Origin: Candidatus Sumerlaea chitinivorans
GTDB lineage: Bacteria; Sumerlaeota; Sumerlaeia; Sumerlaeales; Sumerlaeaceae
Length of the DNA stretch: 64,000 nucleotides
Assembly: GCA_003290465.1 (NCBI GenBank)
Contig: CP030759.1
Span: forward strand, 722,672-786,671
Direction: 5' to 3'
Shown here: positions 45,602 to 53,877 of the stretch, piece after piece
Numbering within the stretch: position 1 is the stretch's first letter
Layout of the letters: each line of letters starts with the position of its first letter
Translations under genes and position numbers: made by a program
Notes under the pieces: model-generated
Told to the model about the DNA's origin: nothing
Seen by the model: only the letters and a program-made list of their open reading frames with translations
Database searches by the model: none

Positions 45602-46363
45602 GTGTGGTCATCTTTTACGAAAGATGAGAAGAAGCTATTCCTCTTCTTGGTCATCCTGCTTTTGATTGGCGCAATCGTGTTTCCATATCTTGATTCACGC
45701 CGCCGAGTTGAAGTGTTCACCGCGGGTAGTGAGGTGACGACCAGCGGACAGGTTGTAACGCGAGGGGGGCGCAGTTCAGGGATGCGGCGTTCAACACCGC
45801 CTGACAGCCCTCTTGATCTGAACGAAGCCACCCAAGAAGAGCTGGAAACCTTACCGGGGATTGGCAAGAGCCGAGCGGCAGCCATCATCCGATACCGTGA
45901 AGCCCATGGGCGATTTCGTTCCGTTAACGATCTTGCGAAGGTGTCGGGAATTGGAAAGAAAATCGCCGAGCAAGCTTCAGCGTTTGTAGTAGTGCAAAAC
46001 GAAAACTCGGAAGGAGAAACGAGCCCGATTGCTAAGCAGCGGCTCGGCGGTGGTGTTTTTGTTCCGCTCGGAATCAAGTCCGAGCAAATGCTGGACTCAC
46101 GACCTCCCACTGAAAAAACCTCTTCCGCTTCCAGGGCTCCGGCTACCCCAAGCGTAACCCAAGAAACCGGCGTTGTTGACATCAATAGTGCCAGCGAGAA
46201 TGAGTTGGCAGCCCTCGAGCAAATCGGCCCAGTACTTGCGCGACGAATTGTTCAGTATCGCAACGAGCATGGGAGATTTCACTCCGTGGATGAGCTCGAC
46301 CGCGTTCCGGGCATAGGGAAAAAGCGCATCGAGCTGAACCGTCACCGCTTGGTAGTCAAATAA
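45602..46363 (+). CDS. Membrane-anchored protein with two ComEA-type helix-hairpin-helix domains
   Basis: The 253-aa product starts at GTG, with a transmembrane anchor at about residues 11-30 (KLFLFLVILLLIGAIVFPYL). Two copies of a ComEA-like HhH domain follow: one at about 75-130 (LDLNEATQEELETLPGIGKS, then FRSVNDLAKVSGIGKKIAEQ) and one at about 190-250 (VDINSASENELAALEQIGPV, then FHSVDELDRVPGIGKKRIEL). A low-complexity linker rich in Ser, Thr and Pro separates them. ComEA binds incoming DNA in the periplasm during transformation; most have one HhH unit, so the duplication is notable. No other competence gene is in the window. A hairpin follows the stop. Confidence 0.88.
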   Translation: MWSSFTKDEKKLFLFLVILLLIGAIVFPYLDSRRRVEVFTAGSEVTTSGQVVTRGGRSSGMRRSTPPDSPLDLNEATQEELETLPGIGKSRAAAIIRYREAHGRFRSVNDLAKVSGIGKKIAEQASAFVVVQNENSEGETSPIAKQRLGGGVFVPLGIKSEQMLDSRPPTEKTSSASRAPATPSVTQETGVVDINSASENELAALEQIGPVLARRIVQYRNEHGRFHSVDELDRVPGIGKKRIELNRHRLVVK

Positions 46364-46366
46364 ATG

Positions 46367-46383
46367 GCACGAAATATTCGTGC
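46367..46383. terminator. Hairpin between the convergent HhH-protein and alr genes
   Basis: GCACGAA at 46367-46373 pairs perfectly with TTCGTGC at 46377-46383 around a 3-nt loop, 3 nt after the stop codon of the HhH-protein gene. No T-tract follows. The position between convergent genes suggests transcript-end formation. Confidence 0.4.
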
Positions 46384-46451
46384 AATCCATGATCCCCGCT
46401 GGATTTAGGGCACAATGCTTACCCCCGGCCATAGCGCTTGAACGGACTTCA

Positions 46452-47621
46452 TTACGGGCGATTCAATGCAGGTGAAGCTTCGTCGACATAATAGCGAGGT
46501 AATCGTTTTCCAATCCGGGTCGTTAGCTCGTACCCAATGGTGCCGATGGCATTGGCTACAATTTCCACCGGCAGAAAACTCTGAGCACCTTTACCAAATG
46601 CGACGACTTCATCCCCCAACTGCGTCTCAGGAATGTGGGTCACGTCAAGAAGTGTAAGGTCCATACAGACTCTACCGACCACTCGCGCAGGAACTCCCCT
46701 CACGTGCATCACAGTGCGATTGCTTGCGTGTCGCGGGTATCCATCTGCATAGCCAAGTGGGATCGTCGCAATACGCGAGGGCTGCTTGGTGATATATGTG
46801 TGGCCATAGCTTAGTCCTTGGCCAGGTGGGACGTCTTTCAAATAAACGATACGACTCTTCAGAGTCATAGCGGGGCGCAAGGGGAGGCGTCGTTGTACGT
46901 CAGCACTGGGATATTGGCCGTAGAGGATAATGCCGGGGCGGACAGCATCAAAATGCGCCTCGGGAAAGTCCATCGTCGCGGCGGAGTTTGCGAGGTGGAA
47001 CATTGGGACGTTGAAACCACTTGCAAGAACCTCTGCCCGCACTTGGTCGAAAGTTGCAATGTGTTGCTTGGTAATGTCCGCTGGCGGAGTGTCGGCACAG
47101 GGGAGATGGCTCATGATACCTTCCACCTGAAGTTCAGGATAGCGCATGAGCATTCTCAAGAATTCAAGCGTATCGGTCGGCGCTATCCCTAACCGCCCCA
47201 TTCCGACATCCACTTTGACGTGAATGGCAACTTGCTGGCGCAAAGCGCGTGCACGTCCTGCAAGTGCTTCGACATGTTCCCGAGCACAAACAACAGCAAT
47301 GCATCCAGCACGGACCAGGGATTCTGCCTGCCCGTCCAGAGGAGGTGCAAAAACCTGAATGGGGGAGGCAACGCCAGCTGCACGGAGTTCAAGTGCTTCC
47401 TCCACCCGCGCAACGCACAAGCGGTCTGCCCCCGCCTTGACCAGAGCTTTTGCCACGGGCACAGCTCCATGTCCGTAGGCATCTGCCTTCACCACAGCAA
47501 AAACGCGCGTCGACGGCGACACCAATGATTTCACAAGACGAAAGTTGTGAACAATTGCTCCCAGATCCACTTCCACCCACGATAAGGGTGCGGTTGAGAC
47601 AGCGTCATTTGACTTGGTCAT
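46452..47621 (-). CDS. alr: Alanine racemase
   Basis: Alr makes D-alanine for peptidoglycan, with pyridoxal phosphate. The 389-aa product has the cofactor lysine in FAVVKADAYGHGAVPVAKAL near residue 44, the conserved GMGRLGI near 140, and the catalytic tyrosine region LSYGHTYITKQPSRIATIPLGYADGYPR near 280, where Y of SYGHTY is the second base. VGRVCMDLTLLDVT near 320 is also typical. Its start overlaps the end of pgsA by 17 bp, so both are in one minus-strand transcription unit together perhaps with rsmD. Confidence 0.96.
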   Translation of the reverse strand: MTKSNDAVSTAPLSWVEVDLGAIVHNFRLVKSLVSPSTRVFAVVKADAYGHGAVPVAKALVKAGADRLCVARVEEALELRAAGVASPIQVFAPPLDGQAESLVRAGCIAVVCAREHVEALAGRARALRQQVAIHVKVDVGMGRLGIAPTDTLEFLRMLMRYPELQVEGIMSHLPCADTPPADITKQHIATFDQVRAEVLASGFNVPMFHLANSAATMDFPEAHFDAVRPGIILYGQYPSADVQRRLPLRPAMTLKSRIVYLKDVPPGQGLSYGHTYITKQPSRIATIPLGYADGYPRHASNRTVMHVRGVPARVVGRVCMDLTLLDVTHIPETQLGDEVVAFGKGAQSFLPVEIVANAIGTIGYELTTRIGKRLPRYYVDEASPALNRP

Positions 47622-48240
47622 GGTCTGCTATCACATCCCAGTTTTTTGCCACGTACACAACTCCGGACAACACGGTAAGAATCAAGATGATCGCCAAAAT
47701 TGCTGCGAAGCCCCATGGGAGCCAACGATCCACAGTGGGTAATAGGGGAGATTGGGTCAGACGAAGATAGTCTCTAAGACTGAGCGCAGCGATTACCGTG
47801 CTAATCCCGATGAGTTGCCAAATCGTTTTGTGCTTGCCAAGATGATCGGCTTGGATGACCCGTCCGTGTTCAAGTGCCAAGGCACGCAGGCCCGTGACGA
47901 GAAACTCGCGGGCCAAAATCAGAACAATTGCCCATGCAGGAAAAACAGGCAAGTTGTTTGGGCCTCGGATCTCAACAAAACAAACGAAGGCAGCCATCGT
48001 CAGGAGTTTGTCTGCGAGTGGATCCATCAGGCGACCAAAATTCGTGATCATGGAGTAGCGGCGGGCGAGGTACCCATCGAGCATGTCCGTGACCGACGCC
48101 ACGATGAAGAGCACCAAAGCTGCCATACGCCCGCAGAGCACAAACTTCAGGTTGTTCGAGAGGTTCTCCACCTGTAGAAAACCCACGATGAGCGGAATGA
48201 GCAGGATTCGCCCCACCGTAAGCTTGTTCGCGAGATTCAT
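47605..48240 (-). CDS. pgsA: CDP-diacylglycerol-glycerol-3-phosphate 3-phosphatidyltransferase
   Basis: PgsA makes phosphatidylglycerophosphate, the committed step to phosphatidylglycerol, in the inner membrane. The 211-aa product has the CDP-alcohol phosphotransferase motif DGX2AR...GX3DX3D in the stretch TDMLDGYLARRYSMITNFGR then LMDPLADKLL near residues 54-82. Four to five transmembrane helices are visible. It starts with NLANKLTVGRILLIP, the usual family N-terminus. It overlaps alr by 17 bp. Confidence 0.95.
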   Translation of the reverse strand: MNLANKLTVGRILLIPLIVGFLQVENLSNNLKFVLCGRMAALVLFIVASVTDMLDGYLARRYSMITNFGRLMDPLADKLLTMAAFVCFVEIRGPNNLPVFPAWAIVLILAREFLVTGLRALALEHGRVIQADHLGKHKTIWQLIGISTVIAALSLRDYLRLTQSPLLPTVDRWLPWGFAAILAIILILTVLSGVVYVAKNWDVIADHDQVK

Positions 48241-48277
48241 GGCGTGTCTCTGCCCCCCGCGGTTTTCCTTCTTATGC

Positions 48278-48841
48278 TCATGTTACGGCCCAGCACACGT
48301 AAAAATGAATATTTGTGTCACCATATTTTTCAACGCGGTAACGGCGTAGCCGCGGCACTTCATCGGGGAGTTCCTCGCGCGTGGAACTCTGGATGACAAC
48401 CGTTGAGTTGAGTTCCAGCGGCAGGTGGCGACTGACGGCTTCAAGGGATCGCAAGGCATCTCCCCGCAAGTAGGGCGGATCGCTGAAAACGAGGGTGAAT
48501 CGCGGCCAACCGCTGGTCTTTTGAAACTCCAACCAACGGTAGGCATCCGCGGGCAAGACTTTACAGCGGTCTTCATAACCGAGCTTTGCAATATTTGCTC
48601 GCAACGCTTCAAGAGCTGGGCGGGCTTGTTCGACAAAAGTGCATTCCTTGGCCCCCCGACTCAATGCTTCCAAGCCCAAGGCGCCGCTCCCCGCGAAGAG
48701 GTCGAGTACGTGAGCCCCGATCACATCAGCAGCCAGAATACTGAATAGCGACTCACGTACTCGTCCGAGAGTTGGACGAGTTGAACTGCCACGCGGCGCT
48801 TTGAGGGGAAACCCTCGCTTTTCTCCTGCGATGATTCTCAT
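48278..48841 (-). CDS. rsmD: 16S rRNA (guanine(966)-N(2))-methyltransferase
   Basis: RsmD methylates G966 of 16S rRNA using S-adenosylmethionine. The 187-aa product begins MRIIAGEKRGFPLKAP followed by TRPTLGRVRESLFSIL, the family start. It has the SAM motif VLDLFAGSGALGLEALSRGA near residue 45 and the amino-methyltransferase motif VFSDPPYLRGDAL near 115. It lies 37 bp upstream of pgsA on the same strand. A 152-bp gap separates it from the divergent gene at 48994. Confidence 0.95.
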   Translation of the reverse strand: MRIIAGEKRGFPLKAPRGSSTRPTLGRVRESLFSILAADVIGAHVLDLFAGSGALGLEALSRGAKECTFVEQARPALEALRANIAKLGYEDRCKVLPADAYRWLEFQKTSGWPRFTLVFSDPPYLRGDALRSLEAVSRHLPLELNSTVVIQSSTREELPDEVPRLRRYRVEKYGDTNIHFYVCWAVT

Positions 48842-48993
48842 CGTGGACTCTCATGGCGAGATGTGGTTGTCTTATTCAAGAAGAGATGCACAGAAGTTAT
48901 AGAATTAGTGACGACTATTTCCTTCAAATTGTTCGAATGTCTGTACGTGTGCGCATTGAAGATCGTGAGAGTGACTGTTGAGGAGGGTTTGCG

Positions 48994-49368
48994 ATGCCGC
49001 ATGTGATTTTGGGCGGAAAGGTGGACTTGCGTGCACTCGCGCAAAACTTCCAACCGCAAGTTCGTAACGAACGCGGTTGGATTACAAAACTGACCGACTA
49101 TTTCGTGGCGGCCGGGGAGAATTCTGCTCTTTTTGAGGCGCTTGCCGTAGCACAAGGCGTTACGCACAACTTCTTTGTGCGTGTTGAGCAGAAAGGCGAC
49201 GAGGTAAGTGTGCGCATTGACCCGCGGACGAATGTGGAAAAGAACGACGGCGTGAAACGTGCTGTGGCGATCGCTGCAGCTCTTTTGCGACAACACATGC
49301 CGTCGCTTAGCGTGAAGCGGACCAACCTCCCGCAAGAGATTCTTGAAGCTGAGAATTTGGCCCAATGA
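48994..49368 (+). CDS. Small conserved-looking protein of unknown function coupled to trmB
   Basis: The 124-aa product has no signal peptide, membrane segment or cysteine. Its middle (FEALAVAQGVTHNFFVRVEQ, then DPRTNVEKNDGVKRAVAIAA) looks like a compact alpha/beta domain with regular spacing, but I do not recognise a family. The ATG has GAGGAGGG upstream. Its stop overlaps the trmB start as ATGA, so the two are translated together. The chosen reading frame has typical codon use and the minus-strand alternatives are poorer. Confidence 0.75.
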   Translation: MPHVILGGKVDLRALAQNFQPQVRNERGWITKLTDYFVAAGENSALFEALAVAQGVTHNFFVRVEQKGDEVSVRIDPRTNVEKNDGVKRAVAIAAALLRQHMPSLSVKRTNLPQEILEAENLAQ

Positions 49369-49976
49369 CCGTGAGTGCTCTTACTGCCAGCGAAATTGCT
49401 CTGAATCTTCCCGACCTGACGCGTCCACTGGATTTCCAGCAAATGTTTCAGCGCGAAGCTCCTGTCGAATTGGAGATTGGAAGCGGACGGGGCGACTTTT
49501 TGATCTCTTATGCAAAGCTGCGTCGAGATGTGAACTTGCTAGGAATCGAGCGCAAGCTGGTGATTGTGCGGCGCGCAGCGAACAAAATCTCTCGTGCAAA
49601 CATCCGCAACGTGCGCTTAGTATCTGGGGAAGTCTTCTATCTGCTTCAGCATTACTTCCCACCACAATCCCTCCACGCAATCCATTGTTATTTCCCCGAC
49701 CCGTGGCCGAAAAAACGCCATGCAAAAAGGCGACTGTTCCAGCCGGGTGTACTGGATGTGTTTGCTCGTGTGCTCAGGCCCTCTGCGTCCGTGTTCGTGC
49801 GAACCGATGTGGCCAGTTACTTTGATGTGATTCGACAGCTATTTCGTGAGGATTCCCGATACGTCCCCATCGATCCTGACCCCGCTCTTCTTCAGTGCCT
49901 GACGGGCTTTGAGCGGCGCTTCATTCAAATCGGCAAACCGATCTATCGGGTGAGCTATCGTTTCGTGGTTTCATGA
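49365..49976 (+). CDS. trmB: tRNA (guanine-N(7)-)-methyltransferase
   Basis: TrmB makes m7G at position 46 of tRNA. The 203-aa product has the SAM motif VELEIGSGRGDFLISYAKL near residue 32, the following LGIERKLVIVRRAANK, and the family hallmark HCYFPDPWPKKRHAKRRLF near 105, then LDVFARVLRPSASVFVRTDV. The start overlaps the preceding unknown gene by 4 bp. Length is a little below E. coli TrmB (239 aa), lacking part of its N-terminal extension, as in Firmicutes enzymes. Confidence 0.95.
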   Translation: MTVSALTASEIALNLPDLTRPLDFQQMFQREAPVELEIGSGRGDFLISYAKLRRDVNLLGIERKLVIVRRAANKISRANIRNVRLVSGEVFYLLQHYFPPQSLHAIHCYFPDPWPKKRHAKRRLFQPGVLDVFARVLRPSASVFVRTDVASYFDVIRQLFREDSRYVPIDPDPALLQCLTGFERRFIQIGKPIYRVSYRFVVS

Positions 49977-50024
49977 AGTCGAAGTCGTGAAAAGCCTCCT
50001 AACTACTACAAGAAAAATAGTTGA

Positions 50025-50054
50025 TTGACGCTTCTTGGGTGTGACGCCTTTAGT
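50025..50054 (+). promoter_or_regulatory. Possible promoter of prs
   Basis: TTGACG at 50025-50030 is followed after 18 bp by TTTAGT at 50049-50054, a weak -35/-10 pair. Predicted transcription would begin near 50060, within the palindrome at 50059-50071. Confidence 0.3.
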
Positions 50055-50058
50055 GTTC

Positions 50059-50071
50059 GTATCATTGATAC
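50059..50071. promoter_or_regulatory. 13-nt perfect palindrome before prs, candidate operator
   Basis: GTATCA and TGATAC are exact inverted repeats around one T. The site lies 22 nt before the prs start codon and near the transcription start predicted from the hexamers upstream, a usual place for a repressor site. It is not a PurR box that I recognise. Confidence 0.3.
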
Positions 50072-50092
50072 TTTTTGAGGAGTGTGTTTCAC

Positions 50093-51055
50093 ATGGATGC
50101 CCAAATGGTGGGAGCTCTCGACGAACATGGGCGCCCCCCCATCATCTTTTCCGGTTCAGCAAGTCGTGACCTCACTGCACAGATCTGTTCCTATTTAAAG
50201 CTGCCTGAAGGGCGTATCGATATTCGCCATTTTAGCGACGGCGAGATTCGTGTTAAGATTAATGAGAACGTCCGTGGGGCCAACTGTTTTGTAGTGCAGT
50301 CTACTTACACGCCAGCGAACGAACACTACATGGAGCTCTTCTTAATCCTTGATGCATTGAAAAGAGCTTCAGCGCGACAGGTGAACGCGGTCATCCCTTA
50401 CTTTGGTTATGCTCGCCAAGATCGCAAAGATGAAGGTCGGGTGGCTCTTTCGGCTCGACTCATGGCGAACCTGCTTACTGCAGCAGGAGCGACTCGCGTG
50501 ATCGCAATCGATCTTCATTCAGCTCAAATTCAAGGTTTTTTTGATATTCCAGTGGATCATCTCTATGCGGCGCCGGTGCTTGTGAACTACATCAAGTCGC
50601 GCAAGCTGGATGACTTTGTGGTGGTTTCGCCTGACGTGGGGAACGTCAAGCGGGCTCGGGCCTACGCCAATCGTTTAGGTTCTCCCTTGGCGATTATTGA
50701 CAAACGTCGGCCTGAGCCTAACGTCGCCGAAGTTATGAATATCATTGGGGACGTCGAGGGAAAGAATGTTTTCTTGTTCGACGACATGATTGATACTGCC
50801 GGCACCCTCGTGGGAGCTGCGAAGGCTCTGAAAGAGCGGGGAGTTGGGCGTATTTATGCGTGCTGCACGCATCCTGTGCTAAGTGGCCCAGCAAAGCAGC
50901 GGCTGGAGGAGTCGTGCATCGAAGAAATCATCGTCACAGATACCATTCCGCACGGAAATAGCCTAAAGAAGCTTACAGTGGTAAGCGTTGCACCGTTGCT
51001 TGCTGAGGCGATTCGGCGGATCCACACGAATGAAAGCGTGAGCTCTCTCTTCTGA
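50093..51055 (+). CDS. prs: Ribose-phosphate pyrophosphokinase (PRPP synthetase)
   Basis: Prs makes PRPP, the precursor of purines, pyrimidines, histidine, tryptophan and NAD. The 320-aa product has FSGSASRDLTAQICSYLKLP at the N-terminus, FSDGEIRVKINENVRG near residue 48, the ATP-binding region PYFGYARQDRKDEGR near 95, ID-LHSAQIQGFFD near 135, and the PRPP loop FLFDDMIDTAGTL near 225. The ATG at 50093 has TTGAGGAG upstream; a TTG frame opening at 50075 was rejected. Its TGA overlaps the thrB start as TGATG. Confidence 0.96.
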   Translation: MDAQMVGALDEHGRPPIIFSGSASRDLTAQICSYLKLPEGRIDIRHFSDGEIRVKINENVRGANCFVVQSTYTPANEHYMELFLILDALKRASARQVNAVIPYFGYARQDRKDEGRVALSARLMANLLTAAGATRVIAIDLHSAQIQGFFDIPVDHLYAAPVLVNYIKSRKLDDFVVVSPDVGNVKRARAYANRLGSPLAIIDKRRPEPNVAEVMNIIGDVEGKNVFLFDDMIDTAGTLVGAAKALKERGVGRIYACCTHPVLSGPAKQRLEESCIEEIIVTDTIPHGNSLKKLTVVSVAPLLAEAIRRIHTNESVSSLF

Positions 51056-51978
51056 TGCGACCAGCAAAGCATAAAGTCCGAATTCGTGTTCCTGCTTCCA
51101 CAGCAAACCTGGGCCCTGGTTTTGACTGCTTGGGGATGGCTTTGCAGCTCTACAACGAATTCGTTCTGTCGATTGGAGGCGACACTCCCCTCGAAGTAAA
51201 CGTGCAGGGCGAGGATACAGAGGGCATTCCTTTGGATGGGAACAACCTTGTGTGTCGGGCTATGGGGAGGATTTTCCAAATTGCAGGTGTCGAACCCGAG
51301 GCTATGCGCCTCGATATTACGTTGCACACCCCCTTGGCCCGAGGTCTGGGAAGCAGTGCCTCTGCGATCGTAGGGGGTATGGGAGTAGCGAATGCCATTC
51401 TCGGCTACCCTCTTTCCGAGGAAGAACTCTTGGCGGAAATGATCGAGATGGAAGGCCATCCGGACAATGTGGTCGCGTGTTTCTATGGAGGCTTAACAGC
51501 GTCGCTTGTTGCCGAGGGGAAAGTGATTGTTCGGCGATATGAGCCTGCCGAAACTCTGCGGTGCGTGCTTGTTATCCCAGATTATCCGATTCCTACACGC
51601 GAGGCCCGACGCGTTCTCCCGCGCAAGATTGCTATCAAAGACGCCGTCTTCAACATTAGCCGCATACCATTTTTGTTAGACATGCTCCGTACAGGAGACC
51701 TGCGTTTACTTGACATTGTCATGGATGACCGGGTCCACCAACCCTACCGGCGAAGCCTGATCCCTGACTACGATGTCATTGAAGCAGAGGCGAAGCGAGT
51801 GGGGGGAGCAGGGGTCTGCATCAGTGGGGCTGGGCCGACGCTCCTGATCATCACCGATGTTGCGTCAGGACAGGAAGTTCGCGCGGCATTAGAAAAGGCA
51901 CTTTTGCCACTGCCTCGTAAGTATTCAGTGCAGTTGGTGGCGCCGGATCTTAGCGGAATGACTGAGCTCGAAGGCTGA
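51055..51978 (+). CDS. thrB: Homoserine kinase
   Basis: ThrB phosphorylates homoserine for threonine synthesis. The 307-aa GHMP kinase has KVRIRVPASTANLGPGFDCL at the N-terminus, the ATP loop PLARGLGSSASAIVGGM near residue 93, and the C-terminal GAGVCISGAGPTLLII near 250. Its start overlaps the prs stop by one base. No other threonine gene is nearby. A 402-bp gap to murG holds a small lipoprotein gene on the other strand. Confidence 0.95.
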   Translation: MRPAKHKVRIRVPASTANLGPGFDCLGMALQLYNEFVLSIGGDTPLEVNVQGEDTEGIPLDGNNLVCRAMGRIFQIAGVEPEAMRLDITLHTPLARGLGSSASAIVGGMGVANAILGYPLSEEELLAEMIEMEGHPDNVVACFYGGLTASLVAEGKVIVRRYEPAETLRCVLVIPDYPIPTREARRVLPRKIAIKDAVFNISRIPFLLDMLRTGDLRLLDIVMDDRVHQPYRRSLIPDYDVIEAEAKRVGGAGVCISGAGPTLLIITDVASGQEVRAALEKALLPLPRKYSVQLVAPDLSGMTELEG

Positions 51979-52122
51979 GGATAGCGGGAACAAGGCTCAT
52001 GCTATTGGGCAGCCATGGCGAAGCACCTGGCGTTGCACAGGCGAACGGGGCGTAACGCTTATTGGGGGCACCTGCGCGGACTAACTGTGCCCCTCAAACG
52101 AAAGCCCTCTACGCCTCGATGG

Positions 52123-52326
52123 TCACTGCTCCGCTGGCGGGGGAATCGAATTTGTCGCTTCCCGGGAAGGCGAAGCAGGAGACAGGTCAGGAATTGGATA
52201 TGCAGGCGGTTTTACCGGCCGCTCGGACCATGCCAATTCAAACGTGTGGGTACGCGAATTGTACGCACAACCCGAGAGGAGTACGGCTAAGCCAAGAATG
52301 AGAATTCCCTTGTTCGCAGTCATCAT
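52123..52326 (-). CDS. Small lipoprotein, function unknown
   Basis: Starting from adjacent ATGs at 52326/52323 the product is 67 aa. It has a short basic N-terminus, a hydrophobic stretch and the lipobox LSGC near residue 19 (LILGLAVLLSGCAYNSRTHT), followed by a proline-rich tail. That makes it a candidate for lipid attachment and envelope location. It is too short for a domain, and I know no homologue. The in-frame ORF runs up to 52419, but the longer start would spoil the signal sequence. It diverges from murG. Confidence 0.6.
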   Translation of the reverse strand: MMTANKGILILGLAVLLSGCAYNSRTHTFELAWSERPVKPPAYPIPDLSPASPSREATNSIPPPAEQ

Positions 52327-52380
52327 AGCGGCACGAATATCCGTTAAAGAGTCCGAGCACGTCAAGAAGGATAACTGAGT

Positions 52381-53475
52381 GTGAGGGTATTGATCGCAGC
52401 CGGAGGGACGGGCGGGCATATTCTTCCCGCAATCGCAGTTGGAAGCGTACTGAGTGGGCGTAGAATCACCGTGGACTACCTCTGCGGGGAACGTGACGTG
52501 GAACTCGCCCTATATCGCCAGCACAATCTTCAACCCTTGGTTGTACCGGCTCGCCAATTGGGACAAGGCTTGGGTGGTAAGCTGCGTGGGTTTGGCGCAG
52601 CGATGTCGAACGTTGTGCGTTGTGCTCGTCTGATACACAGTCGGCAGTATGCAGTCGTGGTAGGGATGGGGGGGTACGTCGCTGGTCCGGCCCTTGCGGC
52701 CGCACTCTGCCTACGGCGTCCTACCCTCGTTCACGAAGCGAATAGCGTGATAGGCAAGACAAATCGATTACTCGCCCCATTCGTCTCTCGGCTTGCGGTA
52801 AATTTCGAATCGTGTGTCGTGGGTTCCCGTGTCCATCGAAACACAGTGGTCGTTGGGATGCCGATTCGCTCGTGGCTTTTGAATGGCTCCCGGAGCGAAG
52901 CTTGTCGCATCTTTGACCTCGACGCCACCAAGAAGACGTTACTGGTGGTTGGTGGGAGTCAGGGGGCAAGGCGGCTGTATGAAATCCTGCTTGAAACGTT
53001 GCCGTTACTTGATGGTCCCGACGTCGCGAATCTCCAGATCCTTTGGAGTGGGGGAACCGCGAATTTTGAGTGGGTTGCACAGCGCTTGAAGGCAATCAAT
53101 TTGCGTTATCTTCAGGTGCGTCTAATTCCCTACATTGAGCACATGGAACACGCATTAGCTGTGGCGGATGCGGCCATAGCTCGTGCCGGCGCAAGTACGA
53201 TTGCTGAGCTCTTGGCTGCTGGGATTTATGCCCTTTATGTCCCGCTGCCTTCCGCAATTTACGACCACCAACGTCTAAACGCGGAGCAGGTTGTGCGTGC
53301 TGGGGCTGGCCGGATGGTGCTGGAAAGCGAACTCACGCCAGAGCGCTTGAGTGCCGAGGTTCGCGAGCTCTTCGCTGGAGCTGTTGCTGATCGTAGCAAC
53401 GTTGCACGGCTGGGTGAACTTCATCGTCGTGCCGCTGAACGACTTGCGGAGGAAATTGTGTCTCTCGCAAAATAA
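52381..53475 (+). CDS. murG: UDP-N-acetylglucosamine-N-acetylmuramyl-pentapeptide transferase
   Basis: MurG converts lipid I to lipid II on the cytoplasmic face of the inner membrane. The 364-aa product starts at GTG with AAGGAT upstream. It has the loop LIAAGGTGGHILPAIAV at residues 4-20, a lipid-binding GYVAGPALAAALCLRRPTLV near 98, VVGGSQGARRLYEIL near 183 and GASTIAELLAAGIYALYVPL near 275 with the UDP-GlcNAc contacts. It stands apart from the division/cell-wall cluster it usually belongs to. A 402-bp non-coding region follows. Confidence 0.96.
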   Translation: MRVLIAAGGTGGHILPAIAVGSVLSGRRITVDYLCGERDVELALYRQHNLQPLVVPARQLGQGLGGKLRGFGAAMSNVVRCARLIHSRQYAVVVGMGGYVAGPALAAALCLRRPTLVHEANSVIGKTNRLLAPFVSRLAVNFESCVVGSRVHRNTVVVGMPIRSWLLNGSRSEACRIFDLDATKKTLLVVGGSQGARRLYEILLETLPLLDGPDVANLQILWSGGTANFEWVAQRLKAINLRYLQVRLIPYIEHMEHALAVADAAIARAGASTIAELLAAGIYALYVPLPSAIYDHQRLNAEQVVRAGAGRMVLESELTPERLSAEVRELFAGAVADRSNVARLGELHRRAAERLAEEIVSLAK

Positions 53476-53877
53476 AACTTCAGCCCTGAGTTGCTTCGTC
53501 GGGTGACTTCTCGCGGCCCACAGAGGGAACGTCTGAGCGAAAGGGTTTGCTCAACATATAAAGTGAAGCACAAGTAGGTCCTCGACTGCCCGTTGTGGTA
53601 AGGGAAAAAACGGCCACGATAAAGCTACTGTAGATTGAAGCGTCCCTCGATAAACCCGAGAAGAAACATCAGCCCATACCACCGAATCCTCAGGGGGCTG
53701 AGGTGGAACGCAACCGGTGAAATATCAGGATATTGAACAACGGCTTTGTCCGGCTGGGAGAGGGCGTTTCAGCATCTCATGAGGACCGAATGCCTCGAAC
53801 AGTCAGTGATGCAGCGTGTACATAGCAAATGAAACACAGCTCACATTGAAAGACGAGAAAGCTGAGTTGCAAAAAGA
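53476..53877. other. 402-bp non-coding region before a radical SAM gene
   Basis: No frame here has coding character in either strand. It includes a stem at 53688-53703 and several shorter inverted repeats, with GC-rich and AT-rich stretches alternating from 53640 to 53800. I compared it by eye with cobalamin, TPP, glycine, FMN and c-di-GMP riboswitch cores and found no match. It could be a structured leader for the following gene, a small RNA or a decayed gene. Confidence 0.4.
53688..53703. repeat. Short GC hairpin in the non-coding region
   Basis: CCTCAG at 53688-53693 pairs with CTGAGG at 53698-53703 around a GGGG loop. There is no T-tract after it. It may be a stem in a leader RNA, or the end of the murG transcript. 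Confidence 0.3.

Noticed and set aside
48994-49368. Reading of the gene before trmB as a ribosome-associated or tRNA-binding factor
   Set aside because: No motif supports it, so it is kept as unknown.
53640-53800. Possible cobalamin, TPP, glycine, FMN or c-di-GMP riboswitch
   Set aside because: None of the conserved core sequences is present.
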